From assembly GCF_003314975.1 (NCBI RefSeq), contig NZ_QNRF01000006.1, positions 124,001 to 188,000 on the forward strand: a DNA stretch of 64,000 nucleotides, read 5' to 3'. Source of the stretch: Marinomonas aquiplantarum (lineage in GTDB: Bacteria; Pseudomonadota; Gammaproteobacteria; Pseudomonadales; Marinomonadaceae). Made by a program: the position numbers and the translations under genes. Of this stretch, positions 10,796-20,180 are shown one piece after another; the first letter of the stretch is position 1; each line of letters opens with the position of its first letter. Below the pieces are notes generated by a model. The model was not told where the DNA came from. It did not search any database and was given only the letters and a program-made list of their open reading frames with translations.

Positions 10796-10825
10796 CAAGA
10801 TCCACTCGACATAACCGAAAACAAC

Positions 10826-11122
10826 ATGGCTAAAGCGTCCACCGACCGTAATACTATCGACCTGTTTGGCAAAGCCCCAGGCCGACCAAGAACCAGCACC
10901 TTAAACCGCAAAGACCAGCTAAAGCTGAATAAACGCGCACAACGTCAAAAAGAAAAGAAGTTGGGCTTAAAGCGATTAGAGCTTGTCATCGAACAAGAAG
11001 CCATCAACACACTCGATCAACTGTGTGAAATGAGCGGATTAAAACGCTCTGAATGGCTGCTCCAACAAATTCAAGACGGCGCCAAACAGCTAAAAAAACG
11101 TCCTCTAAAAAGCCCAACATAA
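10826..11122 (+). CDS. ybfE: YbfE-like small basic regulatory protein
   Basis: A 98-residue, Lys/Arg-rich protein matching the YbfE family, annotated in E. coli as LexA-regulated. It opens with MAKASTDRNTIDLFGKAPGR, followed by GRPRTSTLNRKDQLKLNKRAQ and GLKRLELVIEQEAI. The C-terminal half (LDQLCEMSGLKRSEWLLQQI) has the spacing of a ribbon-helix-helix DNA-binding fold. The molecular role is unknown in the family. I looked for a LexA box (CTGT-N8-ACAG) upstream and did not see one, so SOS control is not supported here. tdk follows. Confidence 0.75.
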   Translation: MAKASTDRNTIDLFGKAPGRPRTSTLNRKDQLKLNKRAQRQKEKKLGLKRLELVIEQEAINTLDQLCEMSGLKRSEWLLQQIQDGAKQLKKRPLKSPT

Positions 11123-11159
11123 ACACCCCATAGAAAACCCGCCATTCATATTAGAGTTT

Positions 11160-11168
11160 TGCTATACT
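11160..11168 (+). promoter_or_regulatory. extended -10 promoter candidate for tdk-rdgC
   Basis: TGCTATACT, 42 bases before the tdk ATG, matches an extended -10 element (TGn plus TATACT). No good -35 hexamer lies 16-18 bases upstream, which is common for extended -10 promoters. Confidence 0.5.
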
Positions 11169-11209
11169 GTCCGGCCCATTTTATTCAATTGGCAACGACG
11201 CAGCGTTAT

Positions 11210-11788
11210 ATGGCAAAACTCTATTTTTATTATTCAGCGATGAATGCAGGAAAATCCACCGTACTGCTTCAATCTGCCCATAATTATCAAGAAAGAGGCA
11301 TGCAGGTTTTATTATTAACCGCCTCCATTGACGACAGATTTGAAACCGGCAAGATCGCTTCACGCATTGGGATTTCCGCTCAAGCCAGTTTGTTTGATAA
11401 TAAAACAAACATCACTGAACTGATTAAAAACGAAAGCGCCAAACAGCGTCTAAGTTGTATTCTAATTGATGAGGCTCAGTTTTTAACCAAACAACAAGTT
11501 TATGCTTTGTCCGAAGTGGTCGATAAAATGGGCATTCCGGTTTTAGCCTTCGGTATTCGCACTGATTTTCAAGGCGAGTTATTCCCAGGCAGCCAAGCTT
11601 TGTTAGCATGGTCTGATAAACTGATTGAATTAAAAACCGTGTGTCATTGTGGCAGCAAAGCCACTATGGTAATACGGGTTAATGAGCAAGGAATTCCTGT
11701 GAAAGAAGGGGCTCAGGTAGAAATTGGCGGCAATGATCGTTACTTATCTGTGTGCCGAAAACACTTTAAAGAAGCTGTGAGAGATTAA
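11210..11788 (+). CDS. tdk: thymidine kinase
   Basis: Type II thymidine kinase that salvages thymidine to dTMP with ATP. The start is set at ATG 11210 ([17 protein letters not shown]), where homology begins; an upstream in-frame TTG at 11159 overlaps the likely promoter. The P-loop is SAMNAGKST, the DEAQF Walker B motif lies near residue 88, and the lasso/zinc-ribbon cysteines appear as CHCGSKA and VCRKH. The 192 residues are slightly shorter than E. coli (205) because the C-terminal tail is shorter. rdgC starts two bases after the stop, so they are probably cotranscribed. Confidence 0.95.
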   Translation: MAKLYFYYSAMNAGKSTVLLQSAHNYQERGMQVLLLTASIDDRFETGKIASRIGISAQASLFDNKTNITELIKNESAKQRLSCILIDEAQFLTKQQVYALSEVVDKMGIPVLAFGIRTDFQGELFPGSQALLAWSDKLIELKTVCHCGSKATMVIRVNEQGIPVKEGAQVEIGGNDRYLSVCRKHFKEAVRD

Positions 11789-11790
11789 CT

Positions 11791-12687
11791 ATGTGGTTTA
11801 AAAATGCCCAAATATTCCAATTAAGTGACACGGAGTCACTGGATACCAATGAGCTAATTAAAAAAATACCAGAATTTCCGTTACAAGAATGCGGTTCGCA
11901 GGAAGAATTCTCTTTCGGCTGGTTACCACTGATTCGTAACAGTGAGCAATGGAGTCTAGCCAGTGATCGCTGCTTACTGTTCCGTGCAGGCAAAGAAGAA
12001 AAAGTTTTGCCATCGGCCGTGGTTCGTGAAGAACTGGAAGCCAAAGTTGCGGAAATCGAGTTAATCGAAGGTCGTAAAGTGGGTCGCAAAGAAAAAGCCG
12101 ACATGAAAGACGAATTAGTCTTCACCCTGCGTCCAAAAGCCTTTTCAAAACGCTCTGACATTTGGGCTTATATCGATCTTAAAGCCAAGATCGTGGTGCT
12201 CAACAGCACCAATGCCAGCATGACAGAATTGCTTTTCAAGCACCTACAAACCACCTTAGGCAGCTTCCCAATGACACCGCTACAAGCGCAAGTGTCGCCT
12301 GCCAGCCTAATGACCGATTGGCTGACCAAAAACGAAGTACCAGCCAGCCTTGAAACCGGCGAAGAATGTGAAATCCAAGACAGCTCTGAAGACAAAGCCA
12401 GCATCCGCTTTAAAGCCTTAGAGCCACTTTCCGAAGACGTGACTCGTCACCTTGAACAAGGCATGTCAGTGAAAAATTTGGCATTACGCTGGACCGACAA
12501 AATGAGCTTTGTGCTACACGATGATCTGACTCTACGTAAGATCAAATTTGACGATGCCTTGAAAGAAGCTGCCTTTAACGATTCTCAAGGTGGTGGTTTG
12601 TCTGACATGGACGCTAATTTTTCCCTAATGTCACTGACCATGCGCGAGTTTTTCGAGTCGTTCTGTTTATGGTTCGAGATCAAGTAA
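11791..12687 (+). CDS. rdgC: recombination-associated protein RdgC
   Basis: A 298-residue RdgC, which in E. coli forms a ring around duplex DNA and restrains RecA activity. Family landmarks are the N-terminal MWFKNAQIFQL, FGWLPL near residue 42, the EGRKVGRKEKADMKDEL stretch near residue 93 and the C-terminal half ending FFESFCLWFEIK. Length matches the family (about 300). It is spaced two bases from tdk and followed by a long imperfect hairpin. Confidence 0.95.
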   Translation: MWFKNAQIFQLSDTESLDTNELIKKIPEFPLQECGSQEEFSFGWLPLIRNSEQWSLASDRCLLFRAGKEEKVLPSAVVREELEAKVAEIELIEGRKVGRKEKADMKDELVFTLRPKAFSKRSDIWAYIDLKAKIVVLNSTNASMTELLFKHLQTTLGSFPMTPLQAQVSPASLMTDWLTKNEVPASLETGEECEIQDSSEDKASIRFKALEPLSEDVTRHLEQGMSVKNLALRWTDKMSFVLHDDLTLRKIKFDDALKEAAFNDSQGGGLSDMDANFSLMSLTMREFFESFCLWFEIK

Positions 12688-12695
12688 CCTCTGGC

Positions 12696-12738
12696 CTCCC
12701 TAGGCTTTTCCACAGATATCGTGGATAAGCTTGGGGAG
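12696..12738. other. 18-bp imperfect hairpin with two DnaA-box-like sequences
   Basis: CTCCCTAGGCTTTTCCAC (12696-12713) pairs, with two wobbles and one mismatch, to the segment 12721-12738 around the loop AGATATC. No U-run follows, so it is not a classical terminator. The inner arms read TTTTCCACA (12706-12714) and, on the other strand, TTATCCACG (12728-12720), each one base from the DnaA box TTATCCACA. Confidence 0.55.
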
Positions 12739-12844
12739 AAAGCTCGCCAAGCCAGATAAGCTGGTATCGCACCTTAAATAGCACAATAACAACACAACCC
12801 ATTGCCGCCTTAAAAACCATTTTTTCAAACCCTAGAGTGGATAA

Positions 12845-14020
12845 ATGTCAAAACTCCTGCAAGAACAAAAGATAGCCAAAAAAGTGACTCTGGTTGGCGC
12901 GGTTTGGGATGCCTTATTGGGCTTAGCCAAAATCATTGCTGGCCACTTTTCCCAATCACAAGCCCTACTCGCAGACGGCATTCACTCTCTCTCCGACCTA
13001 GTCACCGATGTGTTTGTCTACGTTACCTCTGCCAACGCACGCCGTGGACCGGATGAAAACCACCCTTACGGCCACCTAAGGTTTGAAACACTGACCACAG
13101 TGTTGCTTGGCTTTGTCCTCATGTTAGTCGCCGTTGGCATTGCCTTAGACGCGATTACGAACGACAGCCATAATGCACAATTCACCTGGTACGGCTTGGC
13201 TGCTATCTTGTTGACCATTGTTGTGAAAGAGGCCATCTTCCATTACACCAAACACGCAGGCGAGCAGATTCAAAGTAAAATGCTGGTCGCTAATGCATGG
13301 CACAGTCGCAGTGATGCGCTCTCCTCTGTCGCGGTATTAGCTGGCTTGGTGGGAATATATTTAGGCTTGCCTTGGGCCGACATGGCCGCGTCCATTTTTG
13401 TCGCCTTATTAATCGGCAAAATGGCCATTGGCATGATCTGGGAAAACCTCGCTGAATTGGTCGACACCGCACCTGATCCTAAGTTGATGACACAAATCAA
13501 AGAGACGGCAAATGGTTTAAAAAATGTCATGGCACCGCACGATATGCGCGCTCGTTCTATGGCGGGAAAGATTTACCTCGATATGCACATCCATGTGCCC
13601 AGCCACGCTACAGTGAGTGAAGGCCATTATCTTGGTGATCTTGTCGCTTACACCATCAAACAAGCTCATCCTCAGGTAGCGGATGTAATGGTGCATGTGG
13701 ACACGGACGATACCATCCAAACCGACAGTTTCCGTAAAGAAACCACAGGCAAACCGCCTCATTTAAAGTTGCCCTCAAGACAACAAATTCTCGCGGATTT
13801 TGGTTACTTATTAAGAGAGCACAAAGCTTACTTGGACATCGACAATACTCGTTTGCATTACCTAAACAAACAGCTCGATATTGAAATCATCGCTCTGGCC
13901 GACAAACTCACCTCACAAGAGCAAGCCGCGACCAGCCAGCAAATTTTATTTATCCTTAGCAACACCAGCTACATTCAACACGCCAGTGTGCATTGGATTT
14001 ATTCGTCCAAGAAGGCGTAA
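12845..14020 (+). CDS. cation diffusion facilitator with C-terminal extension
   Basis: Inner-membrane metal/proton antiporter of the CDF (FieF/ZitB) family exporting divalent cations such as Fe2+ or Zn2+. The transport-site motifs are visible: ADGIHSLSDLVTD in TM2 (residues about 43-55) and WHSRSDALSS in TM5 (about 152). Six hydrophobic segments are followed by the cytoplasmic domain with HPQVADVMVHVD. The protein has 391 residues against about 300 for FieF. The last 90 or so, after the dimerisation domain, form an extra soluble domain I do not recognise. The metal cannot be told from sequence. It ends one base before rmuC, convergently. Confidence 0.88.
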   Translation: MSKLLQEQKIAKKVTLVGAVWDALLGLAKIIAGHFSQSQALLADGIHSLSDLVTDVFVYVTSANARRGPDENHPYGHLRFETLTTVLLGFVLMLVAVGIALDAITNDSHNAQFTWYGLAAILLTIVVKEAIFHYTKHAGEQIQSKMLVANAWHSRSDALSSVAVLAGLVGIYLGLPWADMAASIFVALLIGKMAIGMIWENLAELVDTAPDPKLMTQIKETANGLKNVMAPHDMRARSMAGKIYLDMHIHVPSHATVSEGHYLGDLVAYTIKQAHPQVADVMVHVDTDDTIQTDSFRKETTGKPPHLKLPSRQQILADFGYLLREHKAYLDIDNTRLHYLNKQLDIEIIALADKLTSQEQAATSQQILFILSNTSYIQHASVHWIYSSKKA

Positions 14021-14021
14021 T

Positions 14022-15347
14022 CTAGTCCTCGTTGCGTGCCTCATCATCGGAACTTTCTAAGGCCTGATTGAGGTGCGCTTCCGGCAAGACTTTTGTGGTT
14101 TTCGCCCCCATCACCTTCAGTTTTTCCGCTCTGGCCAACAAATTCCCCCGACCTGTGCTTAATTTTTTCAATGCAGCATCATGACTGCGATTCACCGCAT
14201 CCAATTTATTACCAATATCATCCATATCCTGAACAAAGCCAGAGAACTTGTCGTACATGGCACCCGCTTGGCGGGCAATCTCAATGGCATTTTGGCTTTG
14301 TTTTTCATTACGCCAAATGTTTTGCACCGTGCGCAAAGTCGCCAGCAAGTTAGACGGACCCACAATAATGATATTGTGTTCAAAGGCTTCACTAAATAAA
14401 CCGTTATCCGCCTGCAATGCCAAACCAAACGCCGCTTCGATAGGGATGAACAAGAGCACAAAATCCAGCGATGACACACCGGGCAAATCTTGGTACGACT
14501 TGGCACTCAGCTCTTTCATATGACGACGTACCGCGTCCAAATGCTGTTTCAAGGCGCGTTGACGATCATCCTCTGTCTCGGCTTCCATGTAAGCCAGATA
14601 ACTGACCAGCACCATTTTGGAATCCACCACGATTTGTTTATTATCAGGCAAATGAATCACCACATCAGGCTGTAACCGACGACCGTCTTCCGTCTGATAA
14701 GACGCCTGAACCTGATATTCTCGGCCTTTTTCCAACCCAGAGCGCTCCAAAATACGCTCTAAGATGACCTCACCCCAACCGCCTTGTAATTTATTCTGAC
14801 CTTTCAAAGCATGGGTCAGATTCACCGCATCATCACTGATTTTCTGGTTGAGTTGTTGCAGGTTTTTAATTTCTTTCGCGAGAGAAAAACGCTCACGAGC
14901 TTCGGCTTCATAGCTTTTTTCCACTCGTTCCTGAAATTTCTGAATCTGAGTGCCCAGTGGCGTCAACAAAGAGCCCAACTGACGTTCGTTCTCTTTCGCT
15001 AATTTCATGCCTTGCTGACTCATAATATCTTGCGCCAGCTGCTTAAACTCCACCTCATTCTGCTTCTTCTGCTCCCGATAAAACGCCTCTTTTTCTTGCC
15101 ATACTTGCTGCGCTGCCGCAAATTGTTGCTCCAAGGTAATGGACTCTTTTTCCAAATAATGCAATTGATCCTTGGATTGGCCTAAAAGTCGTTGTAATTC
15201 TTCATTTTGTTGCTGAATTTTTGCATGTGACTGCTGCCACTGACGGCGCATAGCCTGTACAATAAGCGCCGCAATAATGGACGCCAACAAGGTGCCTGTG
15301 AAAAAGCCTGAAAAAGCCCAAACGGATTGCCAAAGCCAATCTGTCAT
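14022..15347 (-). CDS. rmuC: DNA recombination protein RmuC
   Basis: A 441-residue RmuC-family protein, implicated in E. coli in limiting inversions at short inverted repeats and carrying a nuclease-like core. An N-terminal membrane segment (about residues 8-30) is followed by a Gln/Glu-rich coiled coil to about residue 170, then the RmuC core with QGGWGEVILERILERSGL, VVDSKMVLVSY and FIPIEAAF, and NIIIVGPSNLLATLRTVQNIW. The C-terminal tail is short and acidic. It is convergent with the CDF gene and divergent from yigZ. Confidence 0.92.
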   Translation of the reverse strand: MTDWLWQSVWAFSGFFTGTLLASIIAALIVQAMRRQWQQSHAKIQQQNEELQRLLGQSKDQLHYLEKESITLEQQFAAAQQVWQEKEAFYREQKKQNEVEFKQLAQDIMSQQGMKLAKENERQLGSLLTPLGTQIQKFQERVEKSYEAEARERFSLAKEIKNLQQLNQKISDDAVNLTHALKGQNKLQGGWGEVILERILERSGLEKGREYQVQASYQTEDGRRLQPDVVIHLPDNKQIVVDSKMVLVSYLAYMEAETEDDRQRALKQHLDAVRRHMKELSAKSYQDLPGVSSLDFVLLFIPIEAAFGLALQADNGLFSEAFEHNIIIVGPSNLLATLRTVQNIWRNEKQSQNAIEIARQAGAMYDKFSGFVQDMDDIGNKLDAVNRSHDAALKKLSTGRGNLLARAEKLKVMGAKTTKVLPEAHLNQALESSDDEARNED

Positions 15348-15486
15348 AAAAAAATAAACCTACTAATCAAAATAAAGACATTTGCACCATGTCATGGAGA
15401 CGGCGAAGAGACTAGACTATCATTCATTGATGGGTCTTACCTTAATACCGTTTTTTATAGCGAAAACAACAAGCAAGCAAGTTTAC

Positions 15487-16104
15487 ATGGATTATTATCT
15501 CAGCCCAACACACAGACAACGCTTTGAATTGGAAATCAAAAACAGCCAATTTATCACCACTGTGTGTCGTACCCGAGGTCGCGATGCGGCGAAGCAATTT
15601 ATTGCCGAGATTCGTAACGAGTTTCCGGATGCCAATCACAACTGTTGGGCTTTTGTTGCCGGTGCACCGAATAACGTTCACCTATGGGACCAAAGTGACG
15701 ATGGTGAGCCAAAAGGTACGGCTGGAAAACCCATGTTAAACGTCTTGCAACACTCTGATTTTGGCGAAATTACCTTAGTGGTGACACGCTATTTTGGGGG
15801 CATCAAATTGGGTGCCGGTGGATTGGTCAGAGCATACAGCCAAGCGGTTCAAGAAGCCTTGACCCAAACCGAATATGAAAATATCTACCCACGTCGCCCT
15901 GTTCAGCTAAAAATCGCCTACCCTTTACTAGGCAAGGTCGAGTACTGGCTAGAACAAAGCGACATCGAAGTCACCGATAAAACATACAGTGACAGCATCA
16001 TTCTCGATCTTGCTGTCATTGAACGAACTTGGCCAGAGCAACAAGCCGCCCTGACGGACCTCTGCCAAGGTAGCTTAACTTTAATAGAACCGGACAACGT
16101 ATAA
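15487..16104 (+). CDS. yigZ: YigZ / IMPACT family protein
   Basis: A 205-residue protein of the UPF0029/IMPACT family. The characteristic core is present: FVAGAPNNVHLWDQSDDGEPKGTAGKP then VVTRYFGGIKLGAGGLVRAYS, with a second alpha/beta domain (DUF1949-like) at the C-terminus. The start at 15487 (MDYYLSPTHRQ) gives the usual family length; in-frame starts at 15382 and 15430 add residues without homology. Function is not established in bacteria; eukaryotic IMPACT binds the translation regulator GCN1. It is followed after two bases by rapA, so an operon is likely. Confidence 0.88.
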   Translation: MDYYLSPTHRQRFELEIKNSQFITTVCRTRGRDAAKQFIAEIRNEFPDANHNCWAFVAGAPNNVHLWDQSDDGEPKGTAGKPMLNVLQHSDFGEITLVVTRYFGGIKLGAGGLVRAYSQAVQEALTQTEYENIYPRRPVQLKIAYPLLGKVEYWLEQSDIEVTDKTYSDSIILDLAVIERTWPEQQAALTDLCQGSLTLIEPDNV

Positions 16105-16106
16105 CC

Positions 16107-18935
16107 ATGTACCAAACTGGACAAAGATGGAGTAGCCGCAACGAGCCTGATCTCGGCGTTGGCATGATAGTCGAAAAACAAGCCAAATCTTTTACTCTGC
16201 ACTTTCCTGATGCAGAAACAGACCGTCAATACTCACACGATCAAACCAGTCTTGTGCGACGCACACTGACAATTGGTGATCAACTTCACTTCCAAGATGA
16301 CACCTTCACCGTGTTAGAAGTCGAAGAGATCGATGGCTTGATCGAATACCGCATTAGTGATCAAGATGACTGGTTAGAAGAGTCCATTATTCAATTCCCG
16401 CGTAATGATAAAAACGAAATTGACTCACTGCTCGCCTTATCCCCGGCGCGCCGTATGTGGTTTGACCTGCGTCGTCACACCTTAGAACATCAAGCGGCGA
16501 ACGCGGCGTCTCCGGTACGCGGTTTAATGGGCCTAAAAGCCGAACTGTTACCGCACCAAATCTATCTTGCTCACGACATTGCCAATCGTCCAAAAGCGCG
16601 TGCTTTGCTGTGCGACGAAGTCGGCATGGGGAAAACCTTAGAAGCAGGCTTGATCCTACATCAACGCCTATTAAATGGTTTGTGCAAGCGCGCCTTAATT
16701 TTGACGCCAACCAATTTACAACACCAATGGTTAGTCGAAATGCTGCGTCGCTTCCACCAACCATTTTCCTTGATCAATGAGTCTGTCTACGAAGACTTCA
16801 TGGAAGGTGATGACAACCCGTTTGAACAACAGCCGTTTGTCATTGCACCGATTGATTGGGCGAGCCAACACCCGAAAGCCGCACAACACATGCTCGATGC
16901 CGAATGGGACATGGTCATTGTCGATGAAGCTCATCACCTTGCTTGGCACCCTGAAACTCCGAGCATTGGCTATCAAGTCGTGTCGCGCTTAGCCGCCAAT
17001 TCGGAATCCTTACTGCTGCTCAGCGCCACCCCAGAACAAACCGGTGAGCGCGAGCACTTCTCTCGTTTACAACTCATAGACCCAGATCATTACCACGACT
17101 TTGATCGCTACTTGGCGCAACAACAGGAATTCAAACAAGCGGCAGAATTAGCCGAAAGTTTGTTGCCTTATAGCCAAGAAAATCATGGCCTTACTGCCAA
17201 AGATTGGACGCAAGCATTTCATGCCTACTTAGACGAAGTGCAGAGCAAAGACTGGTTTATCCAACTGCAACAAAGCCAAGGCGACGCTCAGGTTGCCGCA
17301 GCACAAGATGCCATTAACTGGCTGATTGACCGCCATGGTACGGGCCGCGAAATGTTCCGTAACACCCGTGCTGCCGTGGGTGGGTTCCCAGATCGTTACC
17401 TGCATTCCTACCCATTGGAAAACAATGAGTTCTTTGCTTCCGCTTCCCATCACGTGCAACCAGAGCACGAAGTGGCTGATGGTCATTGGGAAAAAGACCC
17501 TCGTTGGATTTGGCTAAAAGAATTCCTTGAGTGCCAGGCGGACAAAGTCTTAGTCATCTGTCATAGCGCCGACATGGCACAATGGTTAAACGATCAACTG
17601 ACCTTTGCTGGTTTCCAAAGTGCTGACTTCCACGAACAAATGCCACTGATCCATCGTGACCGTGCAGCGGCTTACTTCGCAGACGAAGACGGCGCGCAAA
17701 TTCTCGTTTGTTCAGAAATTGGCAGTGAAGGTCGTAACTTCCAGTTCAGCCATCATTTGGTCATGTACGATCTGCCTGAGCACCCTGACCTACTGGAACA
17801 GCGCATTGGTCGTCTGGACCGTTTAGGGCAATTAAACGACGTTCAAATCCACGTGCCTTACCTAAAAGACAGCGTTCAAGAACGCTTGTTTAACTGGTAT
17901 CACCACGCCCTCAATGCTTTCTGTCGTACCACGGGTTCCGGCGACAAGGTCGAAGAAGCCTTCCGCGACAGCTTGCACGCTTACTTACACGGACAAGACG
18001 ACGACAGCGACTTGCTACAAGAAGCACGCGTTTATCACGAAGCCTTGCTCAAGCAAATGGACGAAGGCCGTAACCGCTTGTTGGAAATGAGTTCTTGCCG
18101 CCCAGAGCAAGCACGTCAGTTGATTGACCAAATCAACCACCAAGCCAGCAAAGGCTTGCATCACTACATTGAGCAAGTGACTCATGCCTTTAACATTTAC
18201 GCAGATTGCCAAAATGACGATGCTGACACGGCCGCTTGGTTTATCCGCCCTTCTACCGACATGATGCTCGAAGCCCTACCTGGCATTGAAGAAGAAGGTA
18301 AAATGCTGATGTTGGATCGCCGCCAAGCCAGCCAACGAGAAAACGTTGCCTTTGCCACATGGGAACACCCGCTGATCACCATGTTAATGGACGAAGTCCA
18401 AGGCTTCGACTCAGGCAAACTGACGTCCGCAATCTTACCGATCGCCGCTCTTCCAGAAGGCACAGTGCTGATTGAAAGTATGTTCGTGATTGAAGCCACC
18501 GCGCACCCTCGCCTTAAACTGGCGCAGTCATTACCCATGACGCCAATGTGGCAATTGTCGGATTCCAACGGCAAATTCCTACACCAGCAGTTTACCGCGG
18601 ATAAATGGGCAGAAAAATTGAAAGGCGTACCGAACCGTGTCGCCGAACAATGGGTTGCGGCATTACGTAAAGACTTGATCGAAGTACTACAAGCGCACCA
18701 GCTGAATGCCCAAGACCAAGCGCGTCCGATTGTGCACACTGCTAAAACCGCTTATCAGCATCGCTGTGAAAACGAAATCGACCGTCTGCGCGAACTCAAA
18801 GCCTACAACAGCTTGATTCGTGACGAAGACATCGAAGCGTTAGAGCGCAACATGCAAGAAGGCTTAGTACGAATTGATGAACACCAGATTCGCCTCGACG
18901 CGATTCGCATCATCTTAACCACTAAACCGGAATAA
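16107..18935 (+). CDS. rapA: RNA polymerase-recycling ATPase RapA
   Basis: A 942-residue Swi2/Snf2-type ATPase (E. coli RapA 968) that binds RNA polymerase and helps release it from post-termination complexes. The N-terminal Tudor-like region runs to about residue 110. Walker A is DEVGMGKT near residue 172, and the DEAH box is DEAHH near residue 272. Later helicase motifs include LLLSATPEQ and, in the second lobe, SEIGSEGRNFQF and EQRIGRLDRLGQ. It sits between yigZ and rluA with gaps of two and four bases; the rluA-rapA pairing also occurs in E. coli. Confidence 0.96.
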   Translation: MYQTGQRWSSRNEPDLGVGMIVEKQAKSFTLHFPDAETDRQYSHDQTSLVRRTLTIGDQLHFQDDTFTVLEVEEIDGLIEYRISDQDDWLEESIIQFPRNDKNEIDSLLALSPARRMWFDLRRHTLEHQAANAASPVRGLMGLKAELLPHQIYLAHDIANRPKARALLCDEVGMGKTLEAGLILHQRLLNGLCKRALILTPTNLQHQWLVEMLRRFHQPFSLINESVYEDFMEGDDNPFEQQPFVIAPIDWASQHPKAAQHMLDAEWDMVIVDEAHHLAWHPETPSIGYQVVSRLAANSESLLLLSATPEQTGEREHFSRLQLIDPDHYHDFDRYLAQQQEFKQAAELAESLLPYSQENHGLTAKDWTQAFHAYLDEVQSKDWFIQLQQSQGDAQVAAAQDAINWLIDRHGTGREMFRNTRAAVGGFPDRYLHSYPLENNEFFASASHHVQPEHEVADGHWEKDPRWIWLKEFLECQADKVLVICHSADMAQWLNDQLTFAGFQSADFHEQMPLIHRDRAAAYFADEDGAQILVCSEIGSEGRNFQFSHHLVMYDLPEHPDLLEQRIGRLDRLGQLNDVQIHVPYLKDSVQERLFNWYHHALNAFCRTTGSGDKVEEAFRDSLHAYLHGQDDDSDLLQEARVYHEALLKQMDEGRNRLLEMSSCRPEQARQLIDQINHQASKGLHHYIEQVTHAFNIYADCQNDDADTAAWFIRPSTDMMLEALPGIEEEGKMLMLDRRQASQRENVAFATWEHPLITMLMDEVQGFDSGKLTSAILPIAALPEGTVLIESMFVIEATAHPRLKLAQSLPMTPMWQLSDSNGKFLHQQFTADKWAEKLKGVPNRVAEQWVAALRKDLIEVLQAHQLNAQDQARPIVHTAKTAYQHRCENEIDRLRELKAYNSLIRDEDIEALERNMQEGLVRIDEHQIRLDAIRIILTTKPE

Positions 18936-18939
18936 CTCA

Positions 18940-19578
18940 GTGATCGAAAGCCAACCCCTGTTGGAGATACTGTACGAAGATGACTGGTTCGCCGTCATCA
19001 ACAAACCTGCGAACTGCTTGTCTGTGCCCGGTCGTGGCCCAGACAAGCAGGACTCTATTTTGTATCGTGCCGAACAAGAATTTGGCGAAGCCTTTGCCAT
19101 TCACCGACTGGACGAAGCCACTTCCGGCTTAATCTTAGTCGCCAAAACCCACGAATGCCAAAAGCGTATGTACGCACATTTTCGTGAACGAGAAGTGAAA
19201 AAAGAATACCGCGCCCTGCTGCGCGGCCACCTTCAAGGACAAAGCGGCGAAGTACGTAAACCATTGCGCTGTGATTGGCCCAACCGTCCCAGACAAATCG
19301 TCTGCACCGACGAATGGAGCAAAGACTCCATCACCTTTTGGCACATCCTCGATTATCAAGACAACACCACACGAGTTCGCTTAACCCCTCACACCGGCCG
19401 CTCACACCAACTGCGCGTCCACATGCAAAGCCTGGGACACAGCATCATAGGCGACGAATTCTACGACCCTGACTACTCCAGCGCGGATAAAAGATTATTA
19501 CTGCACGCCTATCGACTGGAATTTCGCCATCCTTTTACGGGAGCGTGGGTAGCGTTTGTCGCGCCAATGCCGTTTTAG
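18940..19578 (+). CDS. rluA: RluA-type dual-specificity pseudouridine synthase
   Basis: A 212-residue pseudouridine synthase of the RluA family; in E. coli RluA modifies 23S rRNA U746 and U32 of several tRNAs. The catalytic aspartate lies in HRLDEATSGLIL, and CDWPNRPRQ and TGRSHQLRVHM are RluA-specific landmarks. There is no S4 domain, as expected. Translation starts at a GTG four bases after the rapA stop. It is the last gene of the yigZ-rapA-rluA group. Confidence 0.93.
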   Translation: MIESQPLLEILYEDDWFAVINKPANCLSVPGRGPDKQDSILYRAEQEFGEAFAIHRLDEATSGLILVAKTHECQKRMYAHFREREVKKEYRALLRGHLQGQSGEVRKPLRCDWPNRPRQIVCTDEWSKDSITFWHILDYQDNTTRVRLTPHTGRSHQLRVHMQSLGHSIIGDEFYDPDYSSADKRLLLHAYRLEFRHPFTGAWVAFVAPMPF

Positions 19579-19838
19579 GGGATTCCCTAGCCCTTTTTGG
19601 GTTTTGTTTTGCCCGATATTTCGTGGGTTTCCTCTGAATGACTTTGGTTGGGGAGCATTTTTCCGCCCTGCTAGGCGGGTAACTTTTGCCAAACGATGCA
19701 AAACTCTCTTTCAATAGGAACGCAAAAAATCTTTTGAGTGCTTTCGCACATTCCATTACTGCATTAAAAAGCGTGTCGAGAGTTTTCACCAGTGGCTCGT
19801 TACCTCTTTTTACGTTTAAAAGCGTTTCACATCTGATG
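19579..19838. other. non-coding region, probable decayed repeat element
   Basis: No ORF here has a credible start or composition. The segment contains CCGCCCTGCTAGGCGGG (a CCGCC/GGCGG hairpin near 19661-19680) followed by TAACTTTTGCCAAACGATGCAAAA. This resembles short 'GGGTAACTTTTGC' intergenic elements common in gammaproteobacteria; that comparison is from memory. Confidence 0.35.
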
Positions 19839-20180
19839 AAATCTAATGTCCCTTCCCCTTTTCAAGGGGAAGGCTAGGATGGGGTTAGCCAAGCAACCTC
19901 AGATAAATTCAGAGTAAACAGCAAAAAATTAGGTCTGATCCTGCCAAACCAAATCTAATGTCCCTTCCCCTTATGTCTTCAAGGGGAAGGCTAGGATGGG
20001 GTTAGCCCAGCAACCTCAGATAAATTCAGAGTAAACAGCGAAATAAAATTAGGTCTGATCCTGCCAAACCAAATCTCATGTTCCTTCCCCTTATGTTTTC
20101 AAGGGGAAGGCTAGGATGGGGTTAGTCCAGCAACCTCAGATAAATTGAGAACAAACAGCATAAAAAAGTAGGTCTGATCA
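19839..20180 (+). repeat. three tandem copies of a 110-120 bp palindrome-containing repeat
   Basis: Units begin at 19839, 19951 and 20071. Each starts AAATCTAATG or a close variant and carries the inverted repeat CCTTCCCCTT/AAGGGGAAGG with a 3-8 base loop. Each continues GCTAGGATGGGGTTAG, CAACCTCAGATAAATT and AGTAGGTCTGATC or AATTAGGTCTGATCCTGCC. Units 1 and 2 are nearly identical; unit 3 has diverged more and ends without the CCTGCCAAACC tail. The AGGTCTGATCC half-site resembles the REP palindrome at 23486. Not coding. Confidence 0.92.

Noticed and set aside
10700..10826. LexA box before the ybfE-like gene
   Set aside because: No CTGT-N8-ACAG sequence; the nearest CTG...CAG pair is the prc terminator stem with the wrong spacing.
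19686..19877. ORF of about 63 codons overlapping the first tandem repeat
   Set aside because: Poor composition, no ribosome site, and it runs into the repeat palindrome; other frames here are equally open.
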